Source: Curtobacterium sp. 9128 (GTDB taxonomy: Bacteria > Actinomycetota > Actinomycetes > Actinomycetales > Microbacteriaceae). Taken from it: a stretch of 64,000 nucleotides of DNA. Where the stretch lies: the NCBI RefSeq assembly GCF_900086645.1, contig NZ_LT576451.1, positions 1,178,001 through 1,242,000 of the forward strand, in the 5' to 3' direction. Both the position numbers and the translations under genes were made by a program. Positions 1 through 8,529 of this stretch are shown piece after piece. The number at the start of each line of letters is the position of its first letter. The first letter of the stretch is position 1. The notes beneath the pieces are model-generated. The model was not told where the DNA came from and made no database searches. It saw only the letters and a program-made list of their open reading frames with translations.

Positions 1-1
1 G

Positions 2-166
2 TGGCCGGACACCTGGCAGCGGGACAGTGCGCTGGTCGGGCTGGTGATCGGCATCGTGGTCCTCTCGTTCGGGGTGGTGACCGCGGTGTTCGCGGAACGG
101 TACGTCCCCCGGCGGCTGATCGATGCGGAGATCGAGCGGTACCGGCGGTCCGTCGAGGATGCGTGA
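2..166 (+). CDS. C-terminal fragment of an unidentified membrane protein
   Basis: The frame is open from the left window edge and stops at a TGA ending at 166, leaving 54 codons. One hydrophobic helix (LVGLVIGIVVLSFGVV, about residues 11-30) is followed by a short charged tail ending RRSVEDA, so the protein ends on one side of the membrane after its last helix. The beginning lies outside the window and the family cannot be named. A longer overlapping frame from base 1 looks like arginine-rich shadow translation. Confidence 0.5.
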   Translation, partial: WPDTWQRDSALVGLVIGIVVLSFGVVTAVFAERYVPRRLIDAEIERYRRSVEDA

Positions 167-403
167 TCAGGCGACGGGATCGTGCCCGATCCGTTGACTC
201 GGTGGACTGTCCGCTCCGCGAGTACCCCGGTGGGGGACGTGTACCCCGGAAATGCGTCGCACCGTCCCGCGAATCCGGGAAGTGGCGATGGCCCGTATGA
301 ACAGAACCCGTGAATCGACGGGGGTGGCTGGCGAGCGGAGGGGCCGACGCCATACGGTTTGAGGACCGCAGGATGTACCCCGGAACGTGACAGGAGCAGC
401 GCG

Positions 404-736
404 ATGAGCATGACCGACAGCAGCACGAAGACGCAGCGTGACGTGACCCTCGACACCGACACCGTCGACACGATCGCCGTCCTCGAAGCCGAGACCGTCA
501 GCGCCTCGCGGCCGGCTCGCGCCAAGCTCACCTGGACGCAGGAAGACGCCGGCGAGTGGATCGCCAACTACGGCGGCTACTTCGGCGGATCGGTCGACAA
601 GCGCGACGGACACTACGTCGCCTCGGACACGTTCGGCCTCGTCGTCGGCGAGTTCGACTCGCTCGAAGACGCCCAGGGCCACCTCGCCGACCAGCTGCAC
701 ATCATGCTGCCGCCGGTCATCCGTCCGGTCGAGTAG
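404..736 (+). CDS. small acidic protein, first of a tandem paralogous pair
   Basis: This 110-residue soluble protein has no signal peptide or membrane segment, and I do not recognise a named family. The core WIANYGGYFGGSVDKRDGHY, then SDTFG, VGEF and a C-terminal helix ending LPPVIRP, is repeated almost exactly in the next gene, so the pair arose by duplication. The ATG at 404 is preceded by CAGGAGC; an upstream ATG in frame would add only an unconserved basic leader. The pattern of tryptophan, aromatic and glycine residues suggests a small beta-rich domain, which is inference. The 237 bases upstream hold three copies of GTACCCCGG (222, 241, 375) and no gene that I can see. Confidence 0.75.
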   Translation: MSMTDSSTKTQRDVTLDTDTVDTIAVLEAETVSASRPARAKLTWTQEDAGEWIANYGGYFGGSVDKRDGHYVASDTFGLVVGEFDSLEDAQGHLADQLHIMLPPVIRPVE

Positions 737-791
737 CCGAACACCACACCCCCTGAGCACCACACCCCCTGCACGTCCTGAGGAAGGAACC

Positions 792-1121
792 ATGAGCATC
801 GCCGAGTCCCACCGCCCCGACACCGAGGCGAAGCTGGACACCGAGACGATCGAGGTCATCACCGCGATCGAAGCCGAGGTCGTCACGCCGTCGACCCCGA
901 CCCAGGCGCGCATCATCTGGTCGCGCCCGGACACCGGCCTGTGGGCCGCGAACTACGGCGGGTACTACGGCGGCACCGTCGACCAGCAGGGCGCGCACTA
1001 CTTCGTGTCCGACACCTTCGGGCAGTACGTCGGGGACTACCGCACGCTCGCCGAGGCCAAGGTCGCACTCGCCGACCGCCTCAGCCGAGTGCTGCCGGAC
1101 GTCATCCGCGCGGCTCGGTAG
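792..1121 (+). CDS. small acidic protein, second of a tandem paralogous pair
   Basis: This 109-residue protein starts at an ATG preceded by AGGAAGGAACC, 55 bases after its paralogue. It shares LDTxTxxxIxxxEAE near the N-terminus, the core WAANYGGYYGGTVDQQGAHY, then SDTFGQYVGDY and the ending LPDVIR. N-terminal residues differ more than the core, which suggests that the NYGGYxGG region carries the function. No export signal or transmembrane helix is seen and there are no cysteines. The pair probably forms one transcript. Function unknown; the convergent neighbour is a regulatory phosphatase, but no link is shown. Confidence 0.78.
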   Translation: MSIAESHRPDTEAKLDTETIEVITAIEAEVVTPSTPTQARIIWSRPDTGLWAANYGGYYGGTVDQQGAHYFVSDTFGQYVGDYRTLAEAKVALADRLSRVLPDVIRAAR

Positions 1122-1159
1122 CCGCAACCACCACGAGCTGACCGCCCGCGCAGCCGTCG

Positions 1160-2467
1160 CTACGCGCCGACGAGCTGTCCCGGTGCGCCGGTCAGCGCCG
1201 GTGCCGCCGCGACGGTATCGCGTCGCAGCGCCACCACGGTGACGTCGTCGTCGTGGTCCATCGACCGGGCGAGTGCGATGAGGCGCTCGACGATCGCTCC
1301 GGGGCTCGTGTCCTCGCGTGCGATCGCGGCGACGCGGTCGATCGTGTCGAGTTCGCCGCCGAACAGGTCGAGCACGCCGTCGCTGACGCACACCAGCACG
1401 TCGTCCGGTCCGAGTCGGGTCTCCGTCGCCGTCCACACCTCGTCGAGCCCCAGCCCGATCGGCAGATGCGACGACGCGAGTCGCTCGGCCGAGCCGTCCC
1501 GTCGCGCGATCACCGTCAGCCCGTGGCCGGCGTCGACCCACCGCAGCACGTCGCCGTCGATCCGGGCGTGGAACAGCGTCGTGAAGCCGGCCGTCGTCTC
1601 CACACGATCGGGGTCGATCGCGAGGCCCTGCGACGCCCGGTGCACCGCAGCAGCGGGATCCGGTTCGGTACGGGCGCTCCGCAGCACGGCGCGCACCGCG
1701 GCTGCGAGCAGCGCGGAACCGACGCCCTTGCCCATCACGTCGCCGAGCGTCAGTGTGAGGCCGCCGTCCGTCTCGTACCAGTCCAGGAAGTCGCCGCCGA
1801 CGCTCTTGGCGGGCAGGCACGTCCCGGCCACGCGGTACCCGGGAACCTGCCCCACCGACCGGGGGAGCAGTGAACGCTGGATCTCGGCAGCCCGCTCGAT
1901 CTCGGCCTGGACCACGGCCTCCCGGTCGCGCGACCGCCGGAGCTGCGCGCCGTGCAGGCGGCTGAGCTGGTTGACCACGATCGCGAGCGTGCCGTACGCG
2001 ACCAGCACGACACCGAGCCGGACGAACTCGGTGGTGGGGTCGATCACTCCGGCGCCGAACAGGAACGGCGTCAAGATCACGACCGCCGTGCCGAGCGCGG
2101 AGTACAGGATGAAGCGCCGACCCTCCTGCGCGGCGAGCCACACCACGGGGAGCACCACGAGCGCGGTGAACACCGACGTGGACGATCCGGTGGACCACCG
2201 CAGCATCCCGAGCGCGAGGAAGTCGATCGCCGGCACGACGTTGACCAACGCGGGGACCGAGCGGCCGCGGACGCCGATCACTGCGGACCAGAGGGTGGCG
2301 ACGATCGTCAGCGCGATCGCGGTGAACAGCCCGCCCTCGTCGCTCACCGTGAGCTGCGGGATCGTCAGGGACAGGACCGTCGCCATCGCGATGAGCAGCG
2401 CGAGCGGAGCCTGCTTCATCAGCGGCGTGAGGGACCAGCGTTCGAGGAGTCGGTTCAACGTGTGCAT
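1160..2467 (-). CDS. membrane-anchored SpoIIE/PP2C-type serine phosphatase
   Basis: This 435-residue protein has about six hydrophobic helices in its first ~190 residues, a linker helix (AEIERAAEIQRSLLPR) and a C-terminal PP2C-like SpoIIE domain. The metal-binding motifs are visible: GGDFLDW, TLGDVMGKG, GHGLTV and VSDGVLDLF, near the end DHDDDVTVVAL. This family dephosphorylates serine on regulatory proteins, typically anti-sigma-factor antagonists, and the membrane half may sense a signal. The ATG at 2467 is preceded by GGAGGCG; the longer frame upstream lacks such a site. A second, soluble phosphatase with the same domain lies at 52.5 kb. No anti-sigma factor or STAS gene is in the window, so its target is unknown. 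Confidence 0.85.
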   Translation of the reverse strand: MHTLNRLLERWSLTPLMKQAPLALLIAMATVLSLTIPQLTVSDEGGLFTAIALTIVATLWSAVIGVRGRSVPALVNVVPAIDFLALGMLRWSTGSSTSVFTALVVLPVVWLAAQEGRRFILYSALGTAVVILTPFLFGAGVIDPTTEFVRLGVVLVAYGTLAIVVNQLSRLHGAQLRRSRDREAVVQAEIERAAEIQRSLLPRSVGQVPGYRVAGTCLPAKSVGGDFLDWYETDGGLTLTLGDVMGKGVGSALLAAAVRAVLRSARTEPDPAAAVHRASQGLAIDPDRVETTAGFTTLFHARIDGDVLRWVDAGHGLTVIARRDGSAERLASSHLPIGLGLDEVWTATETRLGPDDVLVCVSDGVLDLFGGELDTIDRVAAIAREDTSPGAIVERLIALARSMDHDDDVTVVALRRDTVAAAPALTGAPGQLVGA

Positions 2468-2636
2468 GGGTCGCCTCCGCTCGCTGCCCTGATCCGAGGG
2501 CCCGTCGTGCCCTGGTTCGGGGCACGTCTGGTGTTCGGAGTCCTCGCGATCAACGCTAGGTGGCGGTGTCGCGTGGCAGCACCCCCAGAGCGAGTGGGGC
2601 GGGCGCGCCAGCACGCCCGCATCGCGACCGGATCGG

Positions 2637-3341
2637 TCAGCGCGGCCAGGTCGCGACGACCGCCACGGCGTTGAACACCGCGTGCGCCAGGATCGCCCCG
2701 CCGATCCGGTCCGTCATCGCCACCAGGGTGCCCGTGAGCAGCCCGAGCAGGAACGTGGTCACGAACACTTCGAACCCACCGAGCGTCGATCCCCCGGTGG
2801 TGATCAGCACGTGCACGATCGCGAAGACGAACGCCGTCACGATCACCGCGAGGAACCGTGTCCTCGGCGTGAGCGCGTCAGCGAGTCGGCGCTGCAGGAT
2901 CCCGCGGAACACGACCTCTTCGATGATCGGGCTCACGACGCAGGTGCCGATCGCCGCGACGAGCAAGAGCGCCGCTGAGGGTGGCCCGAGCGTGGGAACC
3001 GGGGTGAGTCCGGTCGTCCCGAAGAACGACAGGGACATGACTGCGTCGACGGCGCGGCAGACGACCACGATGCCGATCGCCGCGACCACGTCGGCGAGGT
3101 CGAGCCGGAACAGGGAGCGGACAGCACGCGTCCGCCGCAGGGCGACGACCGCTCCGACCACGAGCGGCACCCACACCGCGAGATCGCTCGCCAGCACCTG
3201 CGCGACCGGGTCCGGCAGACCCCCAGTTCGTGCGACACCGCCGACGATCCGTTCGAGCACGACCGCCACCACGATCGCCACGAACACCACGAGAACCGCG
3301 CGCTCCCGAGGGCGAGCCTGGACCTCGGGCGACGGCTGCAT
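2637..3341 (-). CDS. CPBP-family intramembrane metalloprotease
   Basis: This 234-residue integral membrane protein has about seven helices and the CPBP (Rce1-like, Abi) signature: IIEEVVFRGILQRRL (the EExxxR motif), then FAIVHV and ILAHAVFNAV, which supply the metal-binding histidines and asparagine. The family includes prenyl-protein proteases and bacteriocin self-immunity proteins; the bacterial substrate is usually unknown. The start at 3341 is favoured because TACGGT ends six bases before the ATG, a leaderless promoter arrangement seen at other genes here. No Shine-Dalgarno sequence precedes it. It is transcribed away from the exopolysaccharide locus and toward the phosphatase gene, with 169 bases between them. 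Confidence 0.85.
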   Translation of the reverse strand: MQPSPEVQARPRERAVLVVFVAIVVAVVLERIVGGVARTGGLPDPVAQVLASDLAVWVPLVVGAVVALRRTRAVRSLFRLDLADVVAAIGIVVVCRAVDAVMSLSFFGTTGLTPVPTLGPPSAALLLVAAIGTCVVSPIIEEVVFRGILQRRLADALTPRTRFLAVIVTAFVFAIVHVLITTGGSTLGGFEVFVTTFLLGLLTGTLVAMTDRIGGAILAHAVFNAVAVVATWPR

Positions 3342-3347
3342 GGCATC

Positions 3348-3353
3348 ACCGTA
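3348..3353 (-). promoter_or_regulatory. probable -10 box of a leaderless promoter (CPBP gene)
   Basis: TACGGT is followed by six bases and the ATG at 3341. This matches the TAnnnT-N6-start arrangement repeated across the window. Confidence 0.5.
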
Positions 3354-3414
3354 GAGGACACGGTGCGCAACCCGACACCCGTCGACCCGAGCCGGACGCA
3401 TCCGTGTGGCAGTA

Positions 3415-3437
3415 TTTCCCTGCCGATTGCTGGGAAA
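3415..3437. promoter_or_regulatory. inverted repeat upstream of the exopolysaccharide operon
   Basis: TTTCCC and GGGAAA are separated by 11 bases, about 60 bases before the GTG of the first exopolysaccharide gene. The region is locally AT-richer than its surroundings, including AGTATTTCC. It could be an operator or part of the promoter; no regulator is suggested by the sequence. Confidence 0.35.
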
Positions 3438-3496
3438 ATCCCGGCTCGCTCGCGCGAGGGACCGCGCGGCCGGCGTCCCACGGGGAAGGCAGGCGC

Positions 3497-4936
3497 GTGG
3501 AACTACGCGACTACATCACGGTGCTGCGCAAGGGATGGGTGCTCATCCTGGTGCTGGCGCTGGTCGGCGTCGCCGCGGCAGCCGGCTTCTCGGTGCTCAA
3601 GCAGCCGGTGTACTCCGCTTCGGCCCAGGTCTTCGTCTCCACGCAGACGAGCGGCAGCGCGAGTGACCTCGCACAGGGCAACACCTTCACGCAGCAGCGG
3701 GTCCTGACGTACTCGAACCTCGTGACGACGCCGATCGTCCTGCTGCCGGTGATCTCGAGCCTGAAGCTCGACATGAGCGCCGACGACCTCGCGAAGCTCG
3801 TCACCGCCGATGCCCCGACGAACACCACGCTCATCGCCATCACCGTCAACGAGACCGACCCCGTGCAGGCCGCCGACATCGCGAACGCGACGTCGCAGAG
3901 CCTGACGAACGTCGTGCAGAACATCGAGGCCACCGACGCGAACGGCGCCAGCACGGTGAAGCTGACCCGCGTCAAGGAAGCCCAGGTCCCGAGCACCCCG
4001 ATCAGCCCGAACGTGCCCGTCAACGTCGTCCTCGGCCTGCTCGTCGGCCTCGCGCTCGGCGTCGGCCTCGCCGTCCTGCGCGAGACGCTCGACAACCGGG
4101 TGCGCACCGAGGCGGACATCGAGAAGATCAGCGACAAGCCGATCGTCGGTGGCATCGCCTTCGACAACAAGGCATCGGAGCGGCCGCTCATCGTGCAGGT
4201 CGACCCGCGCAGCCCCCGCGCCGAGTCCTTCCGCACGCTCCGCACCAACCTGCAGTTCGTCGACATCGGCAGCGACGCCCGCACCTTCGTGATGACCTCG
4301 TCCGTCCAGTCCGAGGGCAAGAGCACCACCGTCGCGAACCTCGCGATCGCCCTCGACAGCGCCGGCTACAAGGTCATCCTCATCGACGCCGACCTGCGTC
4401 GTCCCCGCGTCGCCCAGTACATGGACCTCGAGGGCGGCGCCGGGTTGACCGACGTGCTTATCGGCCGCGCCGAGCTCGAGGACGTCGCCGTCCCGTGGGG
4501 CCGCGGCAACATGGTCGTCCTGCCCGCCGGCGAGATCCCGCCGAACCCGTCCGAACTCCTCGGATCGCAGGCGATGAGCATGCTCATCGAGCGCCTCGAG
4601 GCGCAGTTCGACTACGTCCTCTTCGACGCCCCGCCGCTGCTCCCCGTCACCGACGCCGCCATCCTGTCGAAGAAGGCATCCGGCGCGATCGTCGTGGTGG
4701 CGTCCGGCAGGACCATGAAGGGCCAGCTCGCGGGCGCCGTCCAGTCGCTCGAGAACGTCGGCGCCCCGATCGCCGGCTTCGTCATGACGATGATGCCGAC
4801 CAAGGGACCCGGGGCCTACGGCTACGGCCGCTACGGCTACGCCTACGGGTACGGCACCGACGAGGACGAGGCCCCGAAGCCGCCGAAGCAGGCTCGCCGC
4901 GGTCGCGTCGGAGCGCTCCGGAAGGCGGAGCGGTGA
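3497..4936 (+). CDS. chain-length regulator fused to a BY-type tyrosine kinase (Wzc/CpsCD-like)
   Basis: This 479-residue protein joins two functions of polysaccharide export. The N-terminal Wzz/CapA part has a helix near residues 15-35 and a second near 170-190, flanking an extracytoplasmic loop. The C-terminal half is a bacterial tyrosine autokinase with Walker A (SVQSEGKSTT), Walker A' (VILIDADLRRP) and Walker B (YVLFDAPP). The tail AYGYGRYGYAYGYG is the tyrosine cluster expected to be autophosphorylated. Family knowledge says cycling phosphorylation controls polymer length and Wzy-dependent synthesis. The GTG at 3497 is preceded by GGGAAGGCAGG and is followed by the typical MELRDYITVLRKGW. 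It opens the locus and lies 13 bases before the next gene. Confidence 0.92.
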   Translation: MELRDYITVLRKGWVLILVLALVGVAAAAGFSVLKQPVYSASAQVFVSTQTSGSASDLAQGNTFTQQRVLTYSNLVTTPIVLLPVISSLKLDMSADDLAKLVTADAPTNTTLIAITVNETDPVQAADIANATSQSLTNVVQNIEATDANGASTVKLTRVKEAQVPSTPISPNVPVNVVLGLLVGLALGVGLAVLRETLDNRVRTEADIEKISDKPIVGGIAFDNKASERPLIVQVDPRSPRAESFRTLRTNLQFVDIGSDARTFVMTSSVQSEGKSTTVANLAIALDSAGYKVILIDADLRRPRVAQYMDLEGGAGLTDVLIGRAELEDVAVPWGRGNMVVLPAGEIPPNPSELLGSQAMSMLIERLEAQFDYVLFDAPPLLPVTDAAILSKKASGAIVVVASGRTMKGQLAGAVQSLENVGAPIAGFVMTMMPTKGPGAYGYGRYGYAYGYGTDEDEAPKPPKQARRGRVGALRKAER

Positions 4937-4949
4937 GGGTGGTCTCCAC

Positions 4950-5903
4950 GTGAGCCCGCGCCGAGGACCCAGCAGCCTCGGCCGAGCGATCTCGCGTCGC
5001 ACCCTCGTCTGGGTCGGGATCGTCGTCGTCGCCCTCGTGGTGATCGACGTGGTCCTGGTCGGTCTCGCCGTCGCGCGCACTGCGCCCGCGACCAACGGCA
5101 CGGCCGGTCCGATCCCCACCTTCTCCAGCACGCCGATCCCGACAGGGACCGGCACGGCTGCTCCGCAGCCCACCGCCACCAGCGGGACCGCGGCGATGGT
5201 CACGCCCGGCCGCCACCTGCTGTCCGCCACCAACGGCCTGGAGGCATGGCGAGCCTCCAGTGGGACCTGCGGCGGTGACGAGGCGGTGCTGCAGCACACC
5301 GTGGACGGCGGGAAGTCGTGGACCTCCGTCGGTCTCGGTGACGGTGTGAGCACCGTGCTGGCGCTCCGCGCCAGCAGCACGGGTGTCGCCGTCGTCGCCG
5401 GCACCGGTGACGACTGCGCCCCCACCGTCCGTACCAGCACGGACGACGGCGCCACGTGGAAGGACGGGACGGAGAGAGCGGCAGGCGCCGCCATCGGGAC
5501 CGACGGTCTCCTCCTGAAGAGCGGCACCGTCGACGCACCCTGCCCGGACCCGATCGAGGTCTTCGAGGGCACCTACACGACCGCCGTCACCTGCGACGGC
5601 GAGGTCCAGTGGCGATCCGGCACCGGAGCGTGGGTTGCTGCGCCGATCGACGGCGTCCGGTCCCTCGCCGACGCCGGCAACACCTACACGCTCGCCCGCA
5701 CCGGCATCGCGTCGTGCGACGGCGTGCAGATCGCGAGCATGCCCGCGGCGAAGGTCACCGCCACAACCGAGGCCACCGCGGTCGGCTGTGCAGCCGACGC
5801 CGATGCCAGCGGTGCGGTCACCGTTGCCAGGAGCGGCCAGCACGTGTGGCTGTGGGCCGGTGACTCGGTGCAGGTGTCGGGTGACGGTGGTGTCACGTGG
5901 TGA
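4950..5903 (+). CDS. membrane-anchored BNR/Asp-box repeat protein in the exopolysaccharide locus
   Basis: This 317-residue protein starts at a GTG with GAGGGTGG upstream. A basic N-terminus and one helix (about residues 20-41, VWVGIVVVALVVIDVVLVGL) anchor it, followed by a Thr/Pro/Ala-rich spacer to about residue 75. The outer part carries Asp-box-like repeats VDGGKSWTSVG, STDDGATWKDG and SGDGGVTW, typical of BNR or YCF48 beta-propellers. Paired cysteines (SGTCGG, DDCAP, APCPD, VTCDG) may form disulfides outside the cell. No catalytic sialidase residues are evident, so a carbohydrate-binding or scaffolding role is inferred from its place between the tyrosine kinase and the sugar transferase. 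This is not a standard Wzx/Wzy component. Confidence 0.75.
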   Translation: MSPRRGPSSLGRAISRRTLVWVGIVVVALVVIDVVLVGLAVARTAPATNGTAGPIPTFSSTPIPTGTGTAAPQPTATSGTAAMVTPGRHLLSATNGLEAWRASSGTCGGDEAVLQHTVDGGKSWTSVGLGDGVSTVLALRASSTGVAVVAGTGDDCAPTVRTSTDDGATWKDGTERAAGAAIGTDGLLLKSGTVDAPCPDPIEVFEGTYTTAVTCDGEVQWRSGTGAWVAAPIDGVRSLADAGNTYTLARTGIASCDGVQIASMPAAKVTATTEATAVGCAADADASGAVTVARSGQHVWLWAGDSVQVSGDGGVTW

Positions 5904-5916
5904 GCCGGGGCCGACC

Positions 5917-7383
5917 ATGACGACGCAAGCCGAGCGGGCCGCCACCATCGGGCGCTCGACCCACGAGTGGAGTCGGGCGTACGGTCGCCGCGTCATCTTC
6001 ACCGATCTGCTCGTGCTGATCTGGGTCGTCTTCGGCGTGCAGATCGCCTGGCTCGGCATCGACTCGGACCTCGCCGCGAACGAGAACGACCTCCGCCTGA
6101 GCTACACCGGCATCTCGGTTGTGGTCATCGCGGTCTGGATGGCAGCCCTGGCGATGTACGACACCCGTGGCGACCGCGTCATCGGGGTCGGCAGTGCCGA
6201 GTACCGCCTGATCGCCGACTCGAGCGTTCGGGTGTTCGGCCTGCTCGCGATCGCCGCTTTCCTCTTCCACGTCGACCTCGCGCGTGGGTACGTCCTCATC
6301 GCGTTCCCGGTGGGCATCCTCGTGCTGCTGCTGTCCCGGTGGATCTGGCGCCAGTGGCTCGTGGCCCAGCGAAAATCCGGCAACTACTCCGCGAAGGTCC
6401 TGCTCGTCGGTTCGACCGCGAGCGTCATCCACATCGGTGGTCAGCTCGCACGCTCGCCCGAGGCCGGTTACCAGGTGGTCGGTGCGACGGTCACCAGCGG
6501 CTCGGTGGGGGTCCTCAGCACCACGGACATCGTCAGCTACGGCGGCCTGGACCAGATCCACGAGGCCTTGGCCGAGAGCGGCGCAGACACCGTCGTGATC
6601 ACGAGCGCCGACGACCTGCCTCCCGAACGCGTCCGAGAGCTCAGTTGGTCGCTCGAGCCGGGACGGCAGCACCTCGTCGTGGCGCCGAGCCTCACCGACA
6701 TCGGCGGGCCGCGAATCCACACGCGCCCGGTGCAGGGACTGCCTCTCATCCACGTCGAGACGCCGACGTACGAGGGTCGAAAGCTGTACACGAAGCGGAT
6801 CTTCGACGTGGTCGTCTCCGCCGTGCTGATCGTCGTCCTGTCCCCGGTGCTCCTGGTGCTGGCGCTCGCGGTGAAGCTGACCTCCCCGGGTCCGGTCCTG
6901 TTCAGGCAAGAGCGTGTCGGGCTGAACGGCAGCACGTTCACCATGGTCAAGTTCCGGTCCATGGTCGTCGACGCCGAGGACCGTCTGCAGGAATTCAGCG
7001 CCCTGGACCGCGCCGGAGGGAACAACGTCCTCTTCAAGATGAGGAACGATCCCCGTGTCACCCGCGTCGGGGCGTTCATGCGTCGGTACAGCCTGGATGA
7101 GCTCACCCAGCTCTTCGACGTCCTGGCCGGGAACATGTCCCTGGTCGGTCCCCGGCCGCCCCTGCAGCGGGAGGTGGAACGCTACGACCTGCACGTGCAC
7201 CGTCGGTTCCTCGTCAAGCCGGGTCTGACCGGGCTGTGGCAGGTGAGCGGTCGATCGGACCTGTCGTGGGAGGACTCGGTTCGACTGGACCTGTTCTACG
7301 TCGAGAACTGGTCGATGACCGGTGACCTCGTGATCCTCTGGAGGACGCTCCGTGCAGTGGTTCGGAGCAGCGGTGCGTACTGA
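5917..7383 (+). CDS. undecaprenyl-phosphate sugar-1-phosphate transferase (WbaP/ExoY-like)
   Basis: This 488-residue enzyme would begin each repeat unit by moving a sugar-1-phosphate from a nucleotide sugar to undecaprenyl phosphate. Four N-terminal helices (residues ~25-150) and a nucleotide-fold middle region (VLLVGSTASVIHIG onward) precede the catalytic domain. That domain shows the re-entrant helix KRIFDVVVSAVLIVVLSPVL, then SPGPVLFRQERVG, KFRSM, SLDELTQLFDVL, GNMSLVGPRP and KPGLTGLWQVSGR, which are hallmark motifs. The ATG at 5917 lies 13 bases after the preceding gene. An in-frame extension upstream overlaps that gene and is unlikely. Which sugar is transferred cannot be told from the sequence. 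Confidence 0.93.
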   Translation: MTTQAERAATIGRSTHEWSRAYGRRVIFTDLLVLIWVVFGVQIAWLGIDSDLAANENDLRLSYTGISVVVIAVWMAALAMYDTRGDRVIGVGSAEYRLIADSSVRVFGLLAIAAFLFHVDLARGYVLIAFPVGILVLLLSRWIWRQWLVAQRKSGNYSAKVLLVGSTASVIHIGGQLARSPEAGYQVVGATVTSGSVGVLSTTDIVSYGGLDQIHEALAESGADTVVITSADDLPPERVRELSWSLEPGRQHLVVAPSLTDIGGPRIHTRPVQGLPLIHVETPTYEGRKLYTKRIFDVVVSAVLIVVLSPVLLVLALAVKLTSPGPVLFRQERVGLNGSTFTMVKFRSMVVDAEDRLQEFSALDRAGGNNVLFKMRNDPRVTRVGAFMRRYSLDELTQLFDVLAGNMSLVGPRPPLQREVERYDLHVHRRFLVKPGLTGLWQVSGRSDLSWEDSVRLDLFYVENWSMTGDLVILWRTLRAVVRSSGAY

Positions 7384-7407
7384 CTTCGGAACAGATCGGG
7401 GACGGTC

Positions 7408-8529
7408 ATGACGGGCCTCATCGTGCACGACTGGCTCGAGCGGCGAGGTGGTGCCGAGGTGGTGCTGGACGGGATGCTCGACGCGTTCCCCGGAGCACAG
7501 ATGTTCGCGCTCTGGGACGACTCCGGCGACCGTTTCTCGAGCCGGACGACCGTTGACGAGTCATGGCTGGCCCGGACGCCGTTCCGGCGACACAAAGCAG
7601 CAGCGCTGCCCTTGATGCCACTGGTGTGGCGGGACATCCGGCATCCCCGGTCGTTCGACTGGATGCTGGTGAGTTCGAACGCGTTCGCACACCAAGCACG
7701 GGTGCGGGGTCAACGTGGCATCAGGAAGTACGTCTACACGCATTCACCCGCCCGGTACATCTGGGACCCGGCGCTCGACCAGCGGTCGGCAAGTCGTGCT
7801 GTTCGGGCAGTGCGCCCGCTCTTCCGCGCCTACGACCGTGGCGCCGTCGACAGGAGTGCGTCGTTCGCTGCGAACAGCCTGTTCGTGCAGGACCGGATGC
7901 GGCGTGCCTGGGGCGTCGAGAGCCGACTGATCCACCCGCCTGTGCCTGTCGAAGCGATCCAGGCGGTCGACGACTGGTCGACCGAGCTCACGGAGAACGA
8001 GGCCGTCGAGCTCGGTTCCCTCCCCACCGAGTTCGTCCTCGGCGTGTCGCGCTTCGTCCCGTACAAGCGGCTCGATGCCGTCGTCGAGTTCGCCGCTGAG
8101 GAAGGGATCCCGGTCGTGCTCGCTGGTTCGGGGCCCGACGAAGCCCGTCTCCGTCGGCTTGCGCTGGATCTCGGAGCGGATGCCCACTTCCTCATCGCCC
8201 CGTCGACCCCGGTGATCCGCACGTTGTACCAACGGGCGCTCGCGTTGCTGTTCCTCGCGGTGGAGGACTTCGGCATCGTTCCCGTCGAGGCGCTTGCGGC
8301 TGGCGGCCGGGTGATCGTCAACGCGTTCGGGGGAGCGGCAGAGTCCGTCGAAGACGGTATCTCGGGTGTGCACGTCCAGGCCGACGACCACTCCCAGATC
8401 CGGGCGGCCCTGGACGGCCTGTCTCGGCAGGACATCACCGGCGCTGCCGAGGAACGAGCGCGGCTGTTCGGCCACGCTCCGTTCGTCGATCGCCTCCGCG
8501 AGTGGGTCGGAGAGGAAGGCGATGGCTGA
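7408..8529 (+). CDS. GT4-family glycosyltransferase
   Basis: This 373-residue protein has a GT-B fold with the GT4 signature. The N-terminal acceptor half begins LIVHDWLERRGGAEVVLDGM. The donor half begins FVLGVSRFVPYKRLDAVVEF, continues VVLAGSGPDEARLRRL and ends with the EX7E-type motif in VEDFGIVPVEALAAGGRVI. It is cytoplasmic with no membrane helix. Such enzymes add one sugar from a nucleotide donor to the lipid-linked repeat unit. It follows the priming transferase by 24 bases and overlaps the polymerase gene by eight bases, consistent with one operon. Donor and linkage are not predictable here. Confidence 0.88.
   Translation: MTGLIVHDWLERRGGAEVVLDGMLDAFPGAQMFALWDDSGDRFSSRTTVDESWLARTPFRRHKAAALPLMPLVWRDIRHPRSFDWMLVSSNAFAHQARVRGQRGIRKYVYTHSPARYIWDPALDQRSASRAVRAVRPLFRAYDRGAVDRSASFAANSLFVQDRMRRAWGVESRLIHPPVPVEAIQAVDDWSTELTENEAVELGSLPTEFVLGVSRFVPYKRLDAVVEFAAEEGIPVVLAGSGPDEARLRRLALDLGADAHFLIAPSTPVIRTLYQRALALLFLAVEDFGIVPVEALAAGGRVIVNAFGGAAESVEDGISGVHVQADDHSQIRAALDGLSRQDITGAAEERARLFGHAPFVDRLREWVGEEGDG

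Noticed and set aside
1..300. 99-residue plus-strand frame at the left edge
   Set aside because: Arg/Gly-rich composition and no recognisable domain; another frame gives a convincing membrane helix ending at 166.
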